Shown: piece by piece, positions 26,871 through 39,700 of the stretch
Layout of the letters: each line of letters starts with the position of its first letter
How positions within the stretch are numbered: position 1 is the stretch's first letter
Assembly (NCBI GenBank): GCA_018881555.1
Contig: JACAXG010000013.1
Location: forward strand, 7,726,191-7,790,190
Reading direction: 5' to 3'
Source of the DNA: Amblyornis subalaris
Taxonomy: Eukaryota; Chordata; Aves; Passeriformes; Ptilonorhynchidae
Length of the DNA stretch: 64,000 nt
The notes under the pieces: model-generated
Databases searched by the model: none
What the model was told of the DNA's origin: nothing
Seen by the model: only the letters and a program-made list of their open reading frames with translations
Made by a program: the position numbers and the translations under genes

Positions 26871-27699
26871 TCCTTTTTTTTAACCCAGTGCTTTCTTTTG
26901 TATCAGAAGGACTTCCTAACTTCTTTCTTTGGGGATCATACATAATACAGCACAGATTGTGAAAGAAGGGACTTAGAAAATGTGTATGGAAGGTCTAGAG
27001 ATCCTGAGAAAGCTATAAAGCTCTGCAATGAACACAAACCAGAACCAGTTCCTGGAAGCTTCTAAAATAAAAATGCTGCTTTATTAAAGATTAACATTTT
27101 AAACCTGTATCTCACTTTGAGTGGNAAATACAAAATAAACCCAGCAAAACTGAGAAGTAAATTGGTTTCCAGGAGGGCTGGTCCTGCATGGTCAACCCAC
27201 TGCTGAAGTAATTGGAGGTTTATGCTGTTGTAAATAGCAGAATTGTCCCCCTTATCAGGAGATTTCAATGTTTTGTGCTTTGCACTCCTGTTGTTCTTTG
27301 GAAGGTCTTTATGTAACATTACTGGTTGTCCTGAAAAAATTGGGATTAACTTGGAAGACATATATTGCAGATTGGATTAGACTTCAAAGAGGTGTTGCCA
27401 AAGAGAACTTTTAAAAGGCTTTAAAAAATGAATCGCACCGATACAGGCTCTTTCCCTTTGAACATGAAGAANAAAAGGCAGAGTTTAATATTTCTTAAAT
27501 GCATCCAACAATTAAGTTGCTTGGTACTCAGGCAAACCACATGGGGAGGTTTTCAAAGGAAAGAGGATATTTTAGTGACTTTTCAATTACTCCCTTCCTC
27601 TGCATTTCTTCAGTGCCCCAGAGCCCACTGACGCCCATCTTAGCGCCTGTGTCTGAACCTGCTCTCCATATAGAGCACCACAGCCCTGTGAGCCACCCA

Positions 27700-27951
27700 A
27701 AGGGGGAATGGCTTCACACTGACAGAGGGCAGGGCTACATTAGATTTTAGGAAGAAATTCTTCCCTGCAAGGGTGGCAAGGCCCTGGAACAGGCAGCCCA
27801 GAGAAGATGCGGATGCCTCCTTCCTGTAAGTGTTCAGATTGGATGGGACTTGGAGCAACCTGGTCTGGTAGAAGGTGTCTCTGCCCATGGCAGGGGATTA
27901 GAACAAGATGATCTTTAGGGTCCTTTCCAACCCAAACCATTCTATGATTGG
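27700..27951 (+). mobile_element. CR1 LINE fragment with ATTCTATGATT end
   Basis: The plus strand runs through the CR1 3' region from gggggaatggcttcacactg, through ttaggaagaaattcttccct and gggacttggagcaacctggt, to ggtcctttccaacccaaacc and the terminal attctatgattgg. It is a typical 5'-truncated insertion of about 250 bp, with no coding capacity and moderate divergence from the 10602 and 11870 copies. Confidence 0.95.
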
Positions 27952-29511
27952 TCCAGGGACTCCACTTTTCTGTTTGGGTATGAAATGGTCCCTTCATTTT
28001 TCGTGCTTTCCCCTCAGGTTGTGCTGACCACCTCAGGCTNTGCAAAATGCACTGGGAGATGATGGACACACCTGACTGTACCGGCACCTGTGTCTCTGGC
28101 ACACCATGTAGGATTTAAATGGGAGATATTAACAAAGCAATGCACTAATTTCTGGACAGTGTCTTCCCCAAAACCTCTGTGTGCCTTGGCCCAAAGGAGC
28201 TGAGGCAATGAGAGATTTGGGATTGCTTCGCNTTCCCCCATGGCCCCCAGCCTCAGTGCTGCTTTCCCTTGACCGTCCCCATGCCATTGCTGGAGGGGAA
28301 GGCTCAGCACGTTTCATCCAGGCAGCATTGCGCAAGGGATGCCGCTGGAGCTTCCAAACGAACCTTTATGTGNTGTTGTTGAGCTTTCAGAGTTGTTGGC
28401 CAGGCCCTGCCCTCCTGTAATGGTCGGCTTGGAAGCAGAAGGCATGAGGAAGACATGCCCAGGCTTCACCAGCTGCTGGGCGCCAAGCAGTCCTGCTCTA
28501 CCTGCCTGCTCCCAATGCGCTTGGGGGATTGCCCAAAATGTGGCTCCAGCAGCTCCTGGGTTTCACATGCACATCTTTGCATGGTTTTCTGTTTCTCTTC
28601 GTCTATTTTTAACTTCTTCAGGGTAAGAGGGTTCATCTGTCAGTAAAACTTTGGGGTGATTTGTTCCACTGCAGGGAAGGTGAAGCACCAACTGGTGAAT
28701 GAAGTTAAGCACTTTTCCAAGTGGATTTGGGTGTTTGTAAGGGCATGTGGAATGCAGGGCGGGAGAGTTGCTGTGATAGGGACCTTGGCCGACTGCAGAT
28801 TTTGTATTGGAAGAGTAAATATAGAGGGTAAAATGTCATTGTTTTTGTAGAACATAATAGATCTCTTTCTTTTTCTCCCAAGAAGCCTGGGAACTCCAAA
28901 CAAATTTGGGGGCAGTTTTATTAAATGAAAATATTCATGCATTGAGCTAATTTATATCTTTCCAGCCCAGCCCAACAAAAGGTCAGTCGAACAAAACACT
29001 CTCTCAGGAGCTGGGGAGGAGTTATGAGCTCACAGTAATCCTCCTAATTGCACTCTACCTCGGTTTTCCATTTCGTTAATTAGTGGCCAACAAATCTCAG
29101 CTTTCAGGACTCATTATCAACCTGCTCCATGCTCTTACCCCTACCCTCACCCTTTGGATGCACACTCCGCACAACCTTCTGCCTGAGGCATCCTTCAGGT
29201 TACCTTCTGCATCTTTCTGGTGCACAATCATAACCAACTTTTGAATATAAGTCAGCTATAAATAACTGGAGTGCTGCTGCACGTATGGATTAGTGCTGAT
29301 GGAGCAGCAGAACAGAATGAGCACCGGTGGCCAGCTCTGCTCCTGCTGGGAGCTTTAAAATCCAGCCTGGGTTCCAGAAGATCTCTGCCAGTGGAAACTG
29401 CCCAGGCCCAACACTTCATCACTGTATCTCCTGGCTGGATCCACCCCACCCAACACAAATGTTTGACAAAATTTTACAATTGGAAGCTCAGGTCAATTTC
29501 TCACAATCTGC

Positions 29512-29516
<5 letters not shown>
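27952..29516. other. non-genic stretch
   Basis: No gene or repeat recognised. A strong acceptor-like tract ends at 28621 (tttctcttcgtctattttta then acttcttcag). The following sequence hits stops before a good donor. Confidence 0.45.

Positions 29517-29578
<62 letters not shown>
29517..29578 (+). repeat. uninterrupted poly-A run of 62 bases
   Basis: Sixty-two consecutive A with no interruption. Upstream sequence shows no AATAAA, no recognised retrocopy and no CR1. I see no target-site duplication. It may be an expanded mononucleotide repeat or the tail of a retroposed sequence I cannot name. Its exact length in an assembly is unreliable. Confidence 0.97.
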
Positions 29579-29582
<4 letters not shown>

Positions 29583-32500
29583 GTTTGAATTTTCTCCAAA
29601 CTTTACATGACCCTTTTCTCTTCCCTTTGGAGCAGATCTGGCAATTTTCAGGCCTAATGAATTTTCCAAGCCCCAGTAAAAGGGGAAGCTGCCTGCAACC
29701 CTGCCTACAAACTTTCAAGCCTGCCAGCTCCTCAAAGCTCAGCAGTGCTTTCCACTGTGCTGCCTCTGCGTGGTATGTGCAGTAAAGATCCACGGTTCTC
29801 CCAGACTTTCTTCTCCCTCCTGTTTTTTTGTTGCAGTCTGTCTCAAACACATAAAAAGAGGATTAGAAGTGGAGTTTGGTTGAACAATAGTGACATCTGT
29901 TCTAGTGCCAGGTGACTCCCATTTTTTCAGACTTTTGTGACAAGAACATTACTTAAGAGTATGACTAGATGNGTACCATGTCCCACCTCCATCCTGTGTC
30001 CATATGTTTGAGTTTGTCCTACGATGGCCATGAAATATCAATCTTTGCTGCTATTTTGGTGTCTGGACATTACAGCATATACAAGAGCTACCCTAGAATG
30101 AGGTCAAAACACCATGACGGCAAGATTCAGGGGATTTTCTGCCCCCTTGTCTGCATGGGCTTGTGGCACAGCTGCATTGTCATACTCTAGAGAATGGAGA
30201 TAGTTGAATTCCTTACACTGGGATCTGGGGCATTATAAGTGGCCAGTGCTGTCTGCCTTCATTCTGGGTTTGCTGCCAAGGAGATTTGGGCGTTGCAGAG
30301 TTAGACACACAGGGAGAACTCCAGTTCATCCTTGGAATGAAGGTGATGGGAATTCNTCAGGAGCTGAGCATCTACAAACACACACAGATTCATTGACAAG
30401 AGGGAAATATAAAGCAGTATTTAGAAGCAGATGTCTCTCCACCACTGCTAAGCAGCCACTGCACAGTCATATGGAACCCTCTGCTACAATCCAGGTTTAT
30501 GTACATGGAATCTCATAACGACATAATACCCAGATCACCTCACCAGACCTGGCTGTAGTTCCTCACAGAGACTGTTCAGCCCAGGCTTCTTCTACCTAAA
30601 AATCTTCCCTTTCTTCCTGCACATGGAGGCTGAAATAAACAGCCACCTGCAAGAGGATTCACTGAGCATCTCCCAGAAGAACCTGTAATGTTACGTACTG
30701 CACTTTTGGANACATTCCTGCAAATCTAAACACACCAGTGTTCCCTTTCTATACGTAACAGAAAGGCCACATTGCCATACACTCAGAAGCAAAGCAAATC
30801 CTCCCCCACCTCGCACGCAGAAGGGCAGACCTCACTNACCTCACTTTTCCTCCATTTTGGTTCAGATTTCTACCATTTTCTCAAGGTGCAGTCAGAACTC
30901 TGGGCCTTTTCCAAGCATCTGTGTACCTCCCTCTACAACACAAAGACCTTCCCCAAATCTTCCTTTGCCGATCTGTTGTTGAGGAGTTGCCACTATCAGA
31001 AAACCGCCCTTGTCCGTCAGTTCTTTTTGGAGGCTAGAGCCATGGGGTCCGTGTCACTTGTCACCTCATTTCTTCACCAACATCTGTTGCACCACCAGCC
31101 CTCAGCCCCCACCGTATCACATGAACCGCAGACTCCGCACCAGAGGAATTACGTGGAGCTTGAGGCAGCCCTGATTTATGTTGCAATACAAATTGCACTG
31201 TAAGTTATGCTGCCCTCAAAGGCGAGGGATTCTGACAGAGCACCTGTTGTCCAGATTCCTCCCTCCTCCTGCAAGGTCGAGTCATGGCCAGCATGGTTTA
31301 GGATTCAGGGCTCTGCAAGCTGAAGGCATTGGGGGTGGTTGTTTACCCAAATTTTAAAGTGAATATTTCAAAGATGCTTCATATAAAGAAATAGAGGCTT
31401 AATAAAAATGATAATGGCTAAAAGTACCCTGGCTTTTAGTGCCCTTGAAAAGAACAGAAATTATAATAACAAATACCCAGCAAATAAAATATGAGACAGG
31501 TTACCTGTGCACATTAATAAGTTACTGTTTTTAACTGTTCTTTTTCTTAGTTGCCAGCACNTGCTGATGTACACAACAAAGTTGACAAGGCAGTCTTAGC
31601 AAAGGATTTTTCCAAGTTCGCATCATTTACTCTCATGATAACCTTTTCTGCCTGTAAAGCTTTTTGTGCCNATACTGGTGACCAGTTCAGATCAATAAAT
31701 TAGAGATGAGCAATGGTAAGCCATACCAGGAGAGGTAAATATTCTGTTTTAATGTATCATCTCCCCTTTTCTCCATCACCTTAAAGGAGTATTTGATTCT
31801 CATCAGACTGTCAAAGAAGACAGAGTTTCTCTTCCATTTGGCTGGCTTACATCTCACCTACATCACCTGGAAAGGAAGAGAAGTGAGGTGACCTGGTGCA
31901 AGGTCCCAGTGCCCTGCTAACCAACACCTCCCTTTCAGGCCAGAATAGCAAAGGAAAAGGAAAAGCCACTGCTGGGTTTTTCCACATCATGCTCTCTTTT
32001 GCCCTTGGGCACTTTTCACTTNAGCAGAATCTGAGGATCTTTTTTTCTTTTGAATTCCTCTGACATACAGAGTCAATCGAAGTGACCCTGCTCCCAGAAC
32101 AACCTATTATGGTTATTCCATGTGCCCAAAGAAGATATTTGTGTTGTTCAGTGCAGCTGGTCCTGCCTGTCCTGAATGTATTGAGCTTTGCAGTGCACAC
32201 ACGCTTTTCTGTCTGGTTTGTGGCACCCAGAAGGACATGAGCACACAGCAGAGGTGAGGCACAGCACCAACAACTGCACTGGGACGGGCTGAATCTTGGA
32301 CTTTGACTCCCACCNGCGTCCTTTGGACTCCCCTGTTCATGACATGCCTTTGCAATGCGCAGAGACTCATACCTTGGAGGGCAACCATAGGAAAAGGTGT
32401 GCTGTATTTGTTCAAAAATTAATTATTGATGTCAGTCAAACTCCTCAGCCTTGAAGGTGTGAAGGGGAAACATTAAACCCGTGCAAAGGTCAGCTTTACC

Positions 32501-34016
32501 AGGACCTGCCTATGCAACAAAAGGAACTGAGGCAGAATGATGAATTGCCAATGAGTTCCTGTGTGTTCAAGCAAATNACAAACTATTAACCTGTAAAACT
32601 GAACATTGCAATACAGGAATTCAGCTTTGGGATGGAGCCTTCACCGAGGTAGGTAAGCAGGAGGTTTTGTGAGTTGTAGATCAATAACTGAGCATCAAAT
32701 ATAGAGACAAAAGATCATGCAAAAGCAGAGGGCACTTTTGTAGACTAACTCTGCTTTTGGTTAAAATGAATATTTAAATTCCTGTGGATGAACCAGAAAA
32801 TGCTGGTGGTATATGGAAAGAAGAAGCAAATGGACCTTCTATTGCTTGATACTGGAGTCTATCAATATGGAACCATTTGCTGAACTGGGATAGTAAAGTA
32901 CTCCTTTGTTTATTATCCTCTTGTTTCAAACACAGGCCACTTGTAAAACAGGAAATCTCTNGAGGTCAAGTCTTTCACTGAGTTATGCTTATAGATTAAG
33001 TGCAACTAAGCCCAGTTAATTACACAACCACATATTGGTACAGAGGGAAGAGCAACTTAAAAAATGGGATGTATTTCAAAGCCCTGAAACTAGCACTCTA
33101 CCCAGTCTCCCCCAGTTATTGGGATGAAGATTCTTTCATGAATCTGGTTTTTTGCTATAAAATTGGAGCACTTGTTAAAAGAAGACTCAAAAGGCTGAAG
33201 TAATACACAGCCAGCTGCCACATTTGCATGGGATCTGAAGTCCCAGCTCACAGAGAGTTTTAAATGCAATGACTTTACAGCCCCAGGGCTGCCACACTCC
33301 TTTGGATATGAACAGACACTCACCCACTTGNCAAGTTAGGAACCTAAAATGGACCAGACATTTTTTGTTTAAGTCCTTAAAAGTTGTTCCCTCTATTTGC
33401 TTTCCTTAGTAATCCATGAGCGTTGAACATCTGGGACTCATCATCTGTTTTGTGATGACTATGAGGTATCTCATATTTTGAGCAAGCCCAGTAACCTCAG
33501 TAGGTTTATGTCAGAAAAACTCAGTGGACAGTCCCGTGAGCCTCTGGTCATCCAGCTTCATCTGGGCAAGGTCTACCTGCTTTGGATGGGAAGTCACATC
33601 TGTTTCAATCTCTACATGGTTTTGGNATGCAACTGCTGACACTAGCTTGATCTAGGACATAAGCATACACCAATAGACTCACAAAAAGCCAAGAAACATT
33701 CCATTTCCACGATAAAAATAAATTTTCAAGATGCTTCTTGGAAATATGCATACATTTTAAAAATAAACCACACCAAAGAAAGCAAACAAAGCAAAAGGCT
33801 CTGCTACTTTATGATACCAATTTCAGTTCAAAGCAAATTCAGACCTATGACTTGGGCTATGTCTGCTGTAAAGCCCAAGGTCTGTCAGCAGGCCAGTGTT
33901 AGGCAAAATTTCCTGTGTGTCCAGAGAGGGAATTTGCAAGCACAGCTTTGTGCAGGGTCTGGAGTAACTCTGCATCCTTCCCCAGAGTGTGCAGAGACCT
34001 CGGTCCTCTCCACTGT
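29579..34016. other. non-genic stretch
   Basis: No gene or repeat recognised. The open frame at 30772-31203 (143 aa, plus) lacks domains and shows no splice support. A very strong minus-strand polypyrimidine acceptor near 31864-31890 is followed after nine bases by gtgagatg, but the downstream sequence has stops in every frame. Confidence 0.45.
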
Positions 34017-34056
34017 GTGTGCAGGGTCCAGCTGTGTGCAGGGTCCAGCTGTGTGC
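34017..34056 (+). repeat. 17-bp tandem repeat
   Basis: Two perfect copies of gtgtgcagggtccagct (34017-34033 and 34034-34050) and a partial third. Related, degenerate copies occur just upstream (gtgcagggtctgg near 33950, gtgtgcagagacct near 33988). It is a small minisatellite. Confidence 0.85.
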
Positions 34057-35506
34057 TCAGAGGTGGCTGTTCAGTCACATCACACAGCACCCTCATTGAG
34101 GGGGCTCTCTGCACCCACAGCTGACCCAGGCAGCAGCCCCTGGGAGGCAGATTCTCTGCAGGACTTGAAGGGGAGATGTTTAACATGGTCCAAAACTATA
34201 AAGAGCAAGAAAAAATTTCCTATTCCCATCAGGGTCTGCAGATTTGGCCTGCCTGAGAACTGAAATAACTTACTGCATTGTGGCCAGACTTGGGTTGCAT
34301 ACACAGCGGAATACTAAGACCCATGCTTGTATTTCACATGTTTTGCAGGTTCTGAAGATTATGAAGATCAGCTTAGTTTGGCTGTAGTAGTAAACAGCAG
34401 ACCTCATCTGACAGATGCAAACACACCTGGGTAATGCCACTTCAGCTTGGAATTCAGCACAGATAAGTCACCTGAGCCTAATTTATTCACATGTGCTTTT
34501 AAAGAGCAGTTCTCAGCTGAAGGCTTGGGACTGAAGTGCTGACACCCTTAGTGGAAAGACAATTCAGCTGGCTACAAACATCAATGACTGTATTTGCATC
34601 TGTCATCACAAATATATTTCAGTTTTAGATGGGGAGAGAAAAGAAAACAAACACANCATTTTCTGGTTAAACAGAAATAGAGTATGGAATCACTGAGACT
34701 TTCTAAAGGAGAGTTTATTTAATTTATTCTTCCGTACACACAGCTAGTTTGCTAGGATATTATAACTCAACTCATTTCTCTGGTGACCCATGGCAACCTC
34801 TGGATCAAAAGGATTACTTGTGACTCATAACTTACCTTGGCTAAATATAAATATAGGGCTTTAGGTTAAGTAATCTAGGCCTTAATCAATAAAACATTTA
34901 AAGTGACAGTACAAGGAGGGATTTCAAAAGTCATGCTATTATAATGTTAACTCCTAGTACCTGAGTTTCTGGGGCTCTGCTTCTCTGGGTTTAACACAGA
35001 TGCCCCACATCAAGGATTTTCTGTGCATTTTGTGCATACAAGTACAGCTGCACACAGTTTGAATGTTCTCCTGTTCCACAGCAAACTCATGCTCATTTTT
35101 CCCCACAGGAAATCCAAGCAATTGCCCCTGTGTGCAATACCACAATTAGGTGACCATAATTGCATACTTAATGAGCTTGTGTATGTTTTGAGTGCCAGTT
35201 TCTCAGATGTGGCCACCTAAATGGATATCTGAATCTCACTTTCAGGTGGTGAGGTTGAGAAAAAAACGTATGAAAGTCTTATTTTATATACCTAAATTGG
35301 ACCCAGTTTAAATCCCCAATTCTTGTTTAAGTGCCTGTATTTCAATATCAGATCTCACGTGCGAATCAGCCACCCTGTGGGCTAGTGTTGGCAACCAGAG
35401 ACGGGAAAATACAAGTCGAGTAAAATACGACTCTTTTAAAAAAGAAGTCTGGAAGCTTTCCAAATAACTACAGGGATGTAAAAATTACAAAATTATTTTT
35501 TCCCAG
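34057..35506. other. non-genic stretch
   Basis: No element recognised. A perfect minus-strand donor (GCCAAG|gtaagttatg at 34834-34835) has no good partner acceptor. Confidence 0.45.
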
Positions 35507-35643
35507 CCTGGGGAATCTGCAGGGTCATTCCTGGTTATAGCAGGACTATAGGGGGAAGTGTTTGCCAGTCCATGGTACCAATCCAGACCCTGTGCATCCA
35601 GGGAGCAGAGAGTGAACACAGGGCAGGACTCCCCACTCCCAAG
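35507..35643 (+). other. candidate exon, unrecognised
   Basis: A 137-nt plus-strand segment follows a very good acceptor (aaattattttttcccag) and ends at a good donor (CCCAAG|gtaatgc). Entering at phase 1 it stays open for 45 codons and leaves at phase 0; both other frames hit a stop. The peptide includes CQSMVPIQTLCIQGAESE. No domain or family is recognised. Single-frame openness with strong sites makes it one of the better plus-strand candidates. No partner exon with matching phase is certain. Confidence 0.25.
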
Positions 35644-36529
35644 GTAATGCAGCTTCTGCACCCCATACCAGAGGTGGATGGAACAAGGGGCAGTTCCCCA
35701 TCAAACAGTCCAATAGTGATTTTCAAGAGCGCGGGCGTCAGTAGACTAGACTCAATATGAAAATTGTGTGGGTAAGAAGTTAAAAAATTGATAGCAATCT
35801 GGGTTTATAAGTAATTATTTTAGTATTATTGACAAACTGGGATTTTAGAAATGATATAAATTATGCTGTCTGCTCTCCGTAGTTCCACTGATGTCAGTGG
35901 AGGAGTCTGGACTAACACACCTTCCTCAGAGCTTGTACAGTCCAATTTATGAACATAGAGGAACTACTAGTTTCAGGTATTAAATAACTACAGTTTTTCC
36001 TTTCTGAAGGAAAGAGCCAAATTTGTATCTGGCTTTTATTCTTGCCCAGGGTAATGGAAAAGAGAAGATGAATTGCAGCCTTAAAAACCCTTCTATGAGT
36101 TCTTCAGTATGAATTATTTTATATATTTCACTGAGAAGGTGACATGATTTACATCAATATATACAGTTAAATTGTTCTATATTGTAAACCATTAGTAAAG
36201 AGGGATGAAAGGCTTATGAAGAAGAGTGGAGAGACTACACTGTTATGACAGAATGAAAAATTTCTGGACATGCAAGAAGACATCACACTGTTTCCATTGG
36301 AAGATCCTTGTGTATGTTTCCTACAGCAACTATAAGATCTTTGCCCTGTGCACTGGAGACTGTTCTTTGTTTATTTTTATTATACACCAGAAAGGTTTGT
36401 ACAGAAGAGCAGGACAGATTGCACTTCAACTCCCAAGGTGCAAGGTGGGGTCTGTTGTGGAGGTATGTGTCAGAGGGATGTAACTCACAGCTGATCAGTA
36501 TTATCCAGTCTACATCGTTCNTGAAGCTG
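35644..36529. other. non-genic AT-rich stretch
   Basis: No gene or repeat recognised before the CR1 copy that follows. Confidence 0.5.
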
Positions 36530-36766
36530 TGTCAGGGAGGTTTAGGTTGGATTCTTCCCCCAGAGGGTGGTGGGGCACTGAACAGGCTCCCCAGGGAGTG
36601 GTCATGGCCCCAAACCTGCCAGAGCTCCAGGACAAGGCTCTCAGGCACAGGGTGGGATTTAGGCGGTTTTCCTGTGCAGGGCCCTGAGCTGGACTTGGTG
36701 ATCCTTGTCGGTCCCTCCCAGCTCAGGGCATTCTGTGATTCTGTGATGATTCTGTGATTCTGTGAT
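36530..36766 (+). mobile_element. CR1 LINE fragment with ATTCTGTGAT tail
   Basis: The plus strand matches a CR1 3' region of a different subfamily from the 11870 and 27700 copies: gtcagggaggtttaggttgg, cccagagggtggtggggcac, ggctccccagggagtggtca, cctgtgcagggccctgagct, then tccctcccagctcagggcat. It ends in several copies of attctgtgat (36729-36766). About 240 bp; no coding capacity. Confidence 0.95.
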
Positions 36767-39700
36767 CCAAGTCCTCAAAAATCCAAGAAGGATATTTTTT
36801 ACAAGCACAGGCTGGTGCTTGCCAAGTTTTGAGGCACAGTTGCCCCGTGTGTCTCCATTCTCAAATAAAGGAGATATGTCAGCAAGTTGGTCCTCAAAGC
36901 CAATGCTGCTGGGATATGGATCCCCTGAGTTCAGGGATTAAGAGAGAGCAAAGCCCTCTTCCTCCCTATACACAAGAGCTTAAAAGCAGGATGCTGCATG
37001 GTGCAGGCTAGACATACCAGACTCTGAGGTGGAATCCCAGCCGTGGTTTTGCTGTTGGAGGTTCCCCACAAGAGACTGGGACTGGGGAAAGGTGCAACCA
37101 ACCCACAAACTGGTTTATTTTGAGAAACAGAACTCACCCTGGAGAAAAAGGATGGGAATACTGTGGCACTCAGAAAGGAACTGCAGAGCCACTCTCTCAC
37201 TGACACGACTGTCCTTTTCATCTTCTGGTTTTGTGGTCTGCTACAACTCTAGGGAAAGGAGCAGTTTCCAATCCCATACAGGGTCTGATACTCTTCAGCC
37301 TTGCTTATTTGTTGTTGTTTTCTGTCTGGTACTGAAGATTCCTGAAGAAAAACTGTCGGTTTATCTCTTAACCGTTCTTGCATCTGTTTTGAAAAAAAAT
37401 CTTGTTTTCTAAAAGGTGTTTAATTTCCCCCACTATGGACCCATTTAACTTTCCTTTCTAATCTCCCAACAATCTGGAAGGAGGTCTTTAGTAGTTCTGC
37501 TTGTTGTGAAACAGCTTTGGGAGATAACTCCTAGTCCANGTTAACTACACTTCAAATAATCTTTGTGTAACTGTGATGCAAACCCATAATCTCCCAAGGC
37601 ACGTTTATAACCGTTTTAATGACTGAGACTTAAAGGGGTTATTGCAGGATGGGCAGGGAGAGAGGGGTGAAGAACTGACCAAGGAAGCACAGTTCAGTTT
37701 GTCTTCCAAACAGCTCCCTATCTTTCACAGCTTTACAAGGATGAAGTGACTGGTGAACAAACAAGGAGGTCTAATCTCAGATAAAGAAAGGGGGTCCCAT
37801 TCTGACCAGCAGCCTTCTTCTGGAAGGTCATATAAGCCCATACTTGTTTCTTTGCAGTGAGACAGAGGCTTGAGTTTCACAGGACTCAACACCTTCAAAC
37901 ATAAATGAAATATACCCTCAGGATAATGAATATTCCAAGTTCTGATGTCTGAATGCACACACAGAGCAGCTGTGTGCTGTCCTTGGGGACATCAATGGTG
38001 AGGAAATGGAGAGCTAAGAACTGTACTGAACATTGGAGAATGTATTGCATTAAAGCATTCCTTAGACAAACCCACCTCTCACTACCCTCTTTTGGGCTGC
38101 CTTTTGGTAAAAGAAAATCTGCACATATCAAGGACAGAAAACAGACTGGAATTTAAAAATGAGATGGTTTCAACATCCCTTCAAGTAAGTCTTCCAATAA
38201 CACAGCAAAACACACAGTAACATACAAGGGCAGAACTCCTTCTAGAGGAAGATAAAAGCCTCTAAATATNATTTCTGACTACTTTTTGTTTGCTCAATTG
38301 CTTTTAATTAAGCCTCACTTGGTTGGGGGAACCAGCCAAATGTGGAGAACAAAAAGGAAAGCAAGAAATCCAACCCCTCAAACCTTTGCTCAGTGGCTGA
38401 ATTTTCCCTGCTGTAAGGCACAGTCTTTCTCCACAAAGGCTCAATGCTTCTCTCTAAACCTGCTTGGGAGAATTTATTATCCCTGTGTGCAAGTCTTTGA
38501 AACCATGATTTTAACGGTAATAATTTCTAAGCAGTGAAATTCATGAGAGGCTGTAATATAATGCCAAGTCTATCCTATTATGGTTTTAATTGGAATATAC
38601 ATTTTACGTGTTATTAGAGAAATGTTACTGTCCTTCTTATGCTTAATACTATATGAATAGCTAAAGCCCTCTAATGACCANGTAATTTATTGTCCCTATA
38701 GTTATGGCATTAAGCTACAAGGCACCTAATACTTGCAAACATTGTAAACTCCAATTACAGCTACACCAGTGATCCTTCTGTCAACTGAGCTAGAAATGAC
38801 TGAATGATAAGGTTAAGCACTGAGCCACGTAAAGCAGTTATCTGGAGCTCAGCACCTGTACTACAGAGAAATGTCCAATAAACTGTGCTTAAATAGTTTT
38901 ACTTTGTTGTCAGATGTAAGTATAGCAAATACATCCAGCTTCCAGAATGATGCTGATTGCTCTGATTCCACCAATCTTTTATGTATTTGTCAGCTTTAGC
39001 CTAATTTACTGTTAGCAGTAAATCAGTGATTCCCAAGAACTTGAGAGATTTCACAGGCACCAGAGTGGATTCTGCCCAACCCTACAGAAATCTTGGAATT
39101 TCATTAAATATTGCCAGCAGTTTCTATGCAAAGTGGGGTCTTCTTCTCAAACATCCACAGCTACTTGAGAAAGTACCAAACTAACCGACAACAGAGTTCA
39201 GAGAATTTGCAAACAGGTTAGACTGCTTTTGACTTCTGAGTGACAGGAACTAGTTACCATTTGAGGGTAACCTTCATCTCAAAAGAAAGCCAACCTTCAA
39301 CAACAGTTGTTAATTGCCAGAGTCAAAAGCAATATTGATTGCTTTTTGCTCTAATATTAATGCTTTTGTCTGGCAAAGGAGTCAAGAGAAGTCAGTGCAA
39401 AAAGATACTGCAAAGACCAACCAGAAAAAGCTCTCCAAAATGGAAAACCTCAAATACCATAACTGGTGATATGTCGGAAGACATGTACAATATTGATTCT
39501 TCATTGGCTTTTTCTAAAGAGGAAGGATATAAATCTAATCCATAGATCAGAAGAACAGCAAGATCCATTCATGAACTAAATTACCTTCACACAAGGTTTG
39601 TTATCAGCACAAATGTCTCTTCAGGTTTATTAATAACTCTGTTTTTCATTGCTCAGAAAAAAAGATGGGTGGAAATAAAAGGGGCTACCTAGACTGATCC

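Noticed and set aside
31850..31890. Minus-strand 9-nt micro-exon bracketed by a superb pyrimidine tract and gtgagatg
   Set aside because: Too short to judge and followed by stops in all frames.
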